A stretch of DNA of 7,409 nt from Eubacteriales Family XIII. Incertae Sedis bacterium (GTDB taxonomy: Bacteria > Bacillota > Clostridia > Peptostreptococcales > Anaerovoracaceae): contig JAITEX010000110.1 in the NCBI GenBank assembly GCA_031281765.1, forward strand, positions 1 through 7,409, given 5' to 3'. The position numbers and the translations under genes are program-made. Positions 4,980 to 7,409 of this stretch are shown here, piece after piece. The stretch's first letter is position 1; each line of letters begins with the position of its first letter. Under the pieces are notes generated by a model. It did not search any database. It had not been told where the DNA came from and was given only the letters and a program-made list of their open reading frames with translations.

Positions 4980-7409
4980 TTATTTTTCCGTCTCAACCAT
5001 GCGTTTTGCCCGGCGGATTATGACGCCCAGATAGCTTGCCGCGCTCAGCAGCAGCGCCGACAGAATGACGGGGAGAGCGGCGTCGGCATCCTGCCCGCCT
5101 ACTCCCGTCGGATTAATGGTTTCCCTCGTGTTGGTGAAAGTAAAGGTTCCCAGGTTTCCCGTCATGCTTCGCGTAAGCGTATCCCCAGCATATTCCATAT
5201 CCGGCGTTTCACTGTCACGGAATGTGACCGTGTAGCCGTCATAATTCGTCTCAGTGACGCTTACCATTCCGCCCACGAGTATGTCGCTTATGGTAATGCT
5301 CTGCCCGTGCTTCAGGGTAAGGTCTCTGGTGGTGATGAGCGTACCGTCCGCATACATAAGTTTCACGGTAAACGTAAAGTCCTTCGTTTTGTCCGCATAG
5401 TCGCCCGCCACCGTGTTTGCTATGGTCAGGCTTGCCGTCTGCAGCTTCACATTCAGAGTAGAACCATCCCGCACCGAGCCTATCTGCGGCATATTGTTCG
5501 CTACGCGCGCGACCGTGCCAAGCAGGGTTGCGCCCGCCGAACCCTTATACGCAACGATTTTGTCCGTCCGCGTGGTACTGCCTGTCGTATACGCGAAACA
5601 CGCGTAGCCCGCCGGCAGGCTCAGCGAGGAACTCATAGGGGTGGTGCCCCCGCCCGGATACACGCGCAGTTCCGTACTCTCCGCTACGGAAAGCGGCGCG
5701 TCGAAATACGCGTTCACATAGTATCCGTCCCCGTCGTTCTGTCCCGCAGCATGAAGCGCGGGGCGGTTGGAATTTCGCGTCGCATAGGCCGTTACCGTCG
5801 CCGTAGAATCAATGGTAAGCGTCGCCGCACCCCCGCCGCTTCCGCCGCCGATGCCTGCGCCCCCGGCGCCGCCTGTTGCGGTGACCGTGGCGTTTCCGGT
5901 GATGGAAATCTTACCCGCGCCCTCGCCGCTCCCGCCGCCGATGGCGGCGCTCCCGGCGCCGCCTCGCACCGTGAGGCTGCCATCGCCACTGATGGTGACA
6001 GACGCCGATTTCGGCACATTCAAGCCCGCGTTATTTCCGGCGCCGTTATTAGCCTGCGTCAGCCTGTTGGCGCCTGTAAGCTTCAGGTTTACCTGCGCAT
6101 TTCCCTGCAGTGCAAAGGCGGGTTCGCCCGTAGCCTTGCTCGTCACGTCAATGCCCTCAATAACAATTTCCGCGTTAAGCCCCGCTTCCACGATGATGCG
6201 CTTGAAAATCGACGTACCCGGGCCGTAGCTCTGTGTAATGCGGTATGCTCCGCCATTTTCATCGGCGAAAAGAATCAACGTCCGGCCCGGATCGCTGACG
6301 CCGCTTTGGTTGGGCATCGTGGAGCCGTCCACCCTGTATCCTATACCCTCCGCTGTCGTCGTCGACAGGTCGATAAGCGTCGGGGTCAGGGTCGTAAAGG
6401 ATATGACAGCGCTCGGAATGCTGATAGTCTGATTGCCGCTCGTTACGTTCAGATAGGTCTGAACATAATACGGCGTACCTTCCGTCAGGTTACTTATTGG
6501 CGCGGAGATGTCGTTCGTGCTATAGTTGCTCCATGGGACATCGGTACCATTGAGCCATCCGGACCCGTCTACAGAACTTGACGTGGAATACCGGAATCCG
6601 CCGGAAACGTAGGTGAATGGCGACGCCACGTACTGACCCGTACTGACTAAGGTCGCGGACGTCAGCCTGATGTCGGTCGCCGAGGGCGTACCCGCCGTGA
6701 CGCCCGTAAACAGCTTTACTTTCAACGTCGAAGCGTCATGCACCGAGCCGATTTGAGGATCATTATCATTGTCTTTCACCACCACGCCGCGGAAGGTCGT
6801 TCCATCTGCCTCGTAGGCGAAGATGTTATCCGTCTGCGGGGACGCAGCGCCCGTCGTATAGGCGAAGCACGCGTATTTTGCCGGCAATGAGAGCCCGGAA
6901 ACGGGAGGCGTACTGCCGCCCGAAGAAACCCACAGCGGCGTGTCCGCAGTAGAGGAAAGGGACGCATTAAAATATGCGTTCACATAATAGCCCGTGCCGG
7001 TACCGATACCGTTGGCTTGGTTTACCGCATGAATAGCCGGCCTTTTGAAATGTACCGAGTAGGCCCTGACCGTCGCCGATGCGTCAAGGGTCAGGGTAGC
7101 CGGTCCGCCGCCCCCGGTTTCGTCGATCTTGCCCGTGCCGCCACCGCCGATACCCGCGCCGCCAAAACCTGATTCGCCCATGCCACCGCCACGCGCGGTG
7201 ACATTCGCCGTACCGGTGATATGGATGGCGCCGCCGGCTTCGCCACTACTGCCGCCGATGCCCGCGCCTCTTCTGCCGCCTCTCGCTTCTACCGTGCCGC
7301 CGCTGATTTCAATCGTGCCGCCGGGGGTAGCGCTGATGCCGGCGCCGCCGCCGGAATTGGTGGAAGTGCCGCCCTGTGCCTCGACATAAGCATTTTCGCT
7401 GATAGCAAT
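4980..7409 (-). CDS. Large glycine-rich repeat surface protein, sorting-signal-like tail (5' end off window)
   Basis: The reading frame is open from the right edge, so 809 C-terminal residues are visible and the start is missing. Visible order: glycine-rich GAGIGGG-type repeats and a first long unit (to ~236); an FN3-like module (~245-342, with TEGTPYYVQTYLNV); a linker with a right-handed beta-helix/carbohydrate-binding flavour (~343-470); a second copy of the long unit (~469-656); a DUF7601-like Ig-fold domain (~659-763, from LTIANTVAGD to FTFTNT). The end is NPTGV (766-770), a 20-residue hydrophobic helix and RRAKRMVETEK. That layout matches a wall-sorting signal with a non-LPXTG motif, so the protein is probably secreted and anchored, with ligand binding or adhesion as an inferred role. 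An in-frame ATG at 7181 lies inside the glycine-rich repeat and is not a credible start. The DUF7601 label rests on pattern recall. Confidence 0.85.
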   Translation of the reverse strand: MAISENAYVEAQGGTSTNSGGGAGISATPGGTIEISGGTVEARGGRRGAGIGGSSGEAGGAIHITGTANVTARGGGMGESGFGGAGIGGGGTGKIDETGGGGPATLTLDASATVRAYSVHFKRPAIHAVNQANGIGTGTGYYVNAYFNASLSSTADTPLWVSSGGSTPPVSGLSLPAKYACFAYTTGAASPQTDNIFAYEADGTTFRGVVVKDNDNDPQIGSVHDASTLKVKLFTGVTAGTPSATDIRLTSATLVSTGQYVASPFTYVSGGFRYSTSSSVDGSGWLNGTDVPWSNYSTNDISAPISNLTEGTPYYVQTYLNVTSGNQTISIPSAVISFTTLTPTLIDLSTTTAEGIGYRVDGSTMPNQSGVSDPGRTLILFADENGGAYRITQSYGPGTSIFKRIIVEAGLNAEIVIEGIDVTSKATGEPAFALQGNAQVNLKLTGANRLTQANNGAGNNAGLNVPKSASVTISGDGSLTVRGGAGSAAIGGGSGEGAGKISITGNATVTATGGAGGAGIGGGSGGGAATLTIDSTATVTAYATRNSNRPALHAAGQNDGDGYYVNAYFDAPLSVAESTELRVYPGGGTTPMSSSLSLPAGYACFAYTTGSTTRTDKIVAYKGSAGATLLGTVARVANNMPQIGSVRDGSTLNVKLQTASLTIANTVAGDYADKTKDFTFTVKLMYADGTLITTRDLTLKHGQSITISDILVGGMVSVTETNYDGYTVTFRDSETPDMEYAGDTLTRSMTGNLGTFTFTNTRETINPTGVGGQDADAALPVILSALLLSAASYLGVIIRRAKRMVETEK
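5442..6005 (-). repeat. Surface-protein long repeat, copy B (188 aa)
   Basis: The C-terminal copy begins ASVTISGDGSLTVRGG, has GAGIGGGSGGGAATLTIDSTATVTAY, GYYVNAYF, LSLPAGYACFAYTTG, and ends IGSVRDGSTLNVKLQTA. The YACFAYTTG and GYYVNAYF blocks are identical in the two copies and each holds the unit's only cysteine. Copies are separated by roughly 230 residues of FN3-like and linker sequence, so the duplicated block is a domain, not a simple tandem run. Confidence 0.85.
6702..7316 (-). repeat. Surface-protein long repeat, copy A (205 aa)
   Basis: This is the N-terminal copy of an internal protein repeat. It begins TIEISGGTVEARGG, passes through GAGIGG-type loops, then ATLTLDASATVRAY, GYYVNAYF, LSLPAKYACFAYTTG, and ends IGSVHDASTLKVKLFTG. 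It is about 17 residues longer than copy B, mostly an insertion in the glycine-rich part around the GESGF/GKIDETG segment. It is aligned by eye with copy B. Confidence 0.85.

Noticed and set aside
5800..5960. Short GC-rich repeats that might suggest a CRISPR or other DNA repeat array
   Set aside because: The repeats are in-frame codons for glycine-rich GAGIGGG loops with no constant-length spacers; they are protein repeats.
4848..6581. Long plus-strand open frame (577 codons) opposite the surface-protein gene
   Set aside because: It is Arg/His-rich with no domain, has no promoter or ribosome site, and is a by-product of the GC-rich repeat codons on the other strand.

Overview
The window reads as a piece of a moderately GC-rich bacterial chromosome, most likely a Firmicute (Clostridia-like, perhaps gut-associated). 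The evidence is an L-box lysine riboswitch, a lactose/cellobiose-type PTS EIIC, a Gram-positive-style surface protein ending in a sorting-signal-like tail, and frequent use of ATA for Ile. This placement is an inference; there is no rRNA or other taxonomic marker.

Left edge (1-295): a control region with two divergent promoters. Leftward, a TTGACA promoter feeds an almost complete lysine riboswitch, cut by the window edge within its closing stem; the gene it controls lies off the left end. Rightward, a TTGATT-N17-TATAAT promoter sits so close to the phosphate-transporter ATG that the mRNA is predicted to be leaderless.

Rightward operon (296-2502): a PiT-family inorganic phosphate transporter overlaps by one base (TAATG) a radical SAM protein whose iron-sulfur motif is spaced CX4CX2C instead of CX3CX2C. 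That gene converges on, and overlaps by three bases, the next gene.

Leftward genes (2499-7409): a 723-aa fusion of a PTS EIIC-like membrane domain with an apparently intact EAL (cyclic-di-GMP phosphodiesterase) domain. Upstream of it is a 309-bp AT-rich intergenic region. It contains a TATAAT box, a roughly 117-nt structured segment, an intrinsic terminator, and then a separate extended -10 promoter just before the EIIC-EAL start. This arrangement suggests a small non-coding RNA gene or an attenuating leader. Beyond it is the 3' part (809 codons, start not in window) of a large secreted, probably wall-anchored, repeat protein. It has two ~190-205-residue repeat units of glycine-rich 'GAGIGGG' type, an FN3-like module between them, a DUF7601-like Ig-fold domain, an NPTGV motif, a transmembrane helix and a basic tail.

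How it may fit together (inference): the membrane EIIC domain could sense or bind a sugar and adjust local cyclic-di-GMP through the EAL domain, next to a surface protein of the type that cyclic-di-GMP often controls in Clostridia. The phosphate transporter/radical SAM pair and the lysine-riboswitch gene look like separate units. None of the three visible gene starts has a clear Shine-Dalgarno sequence.
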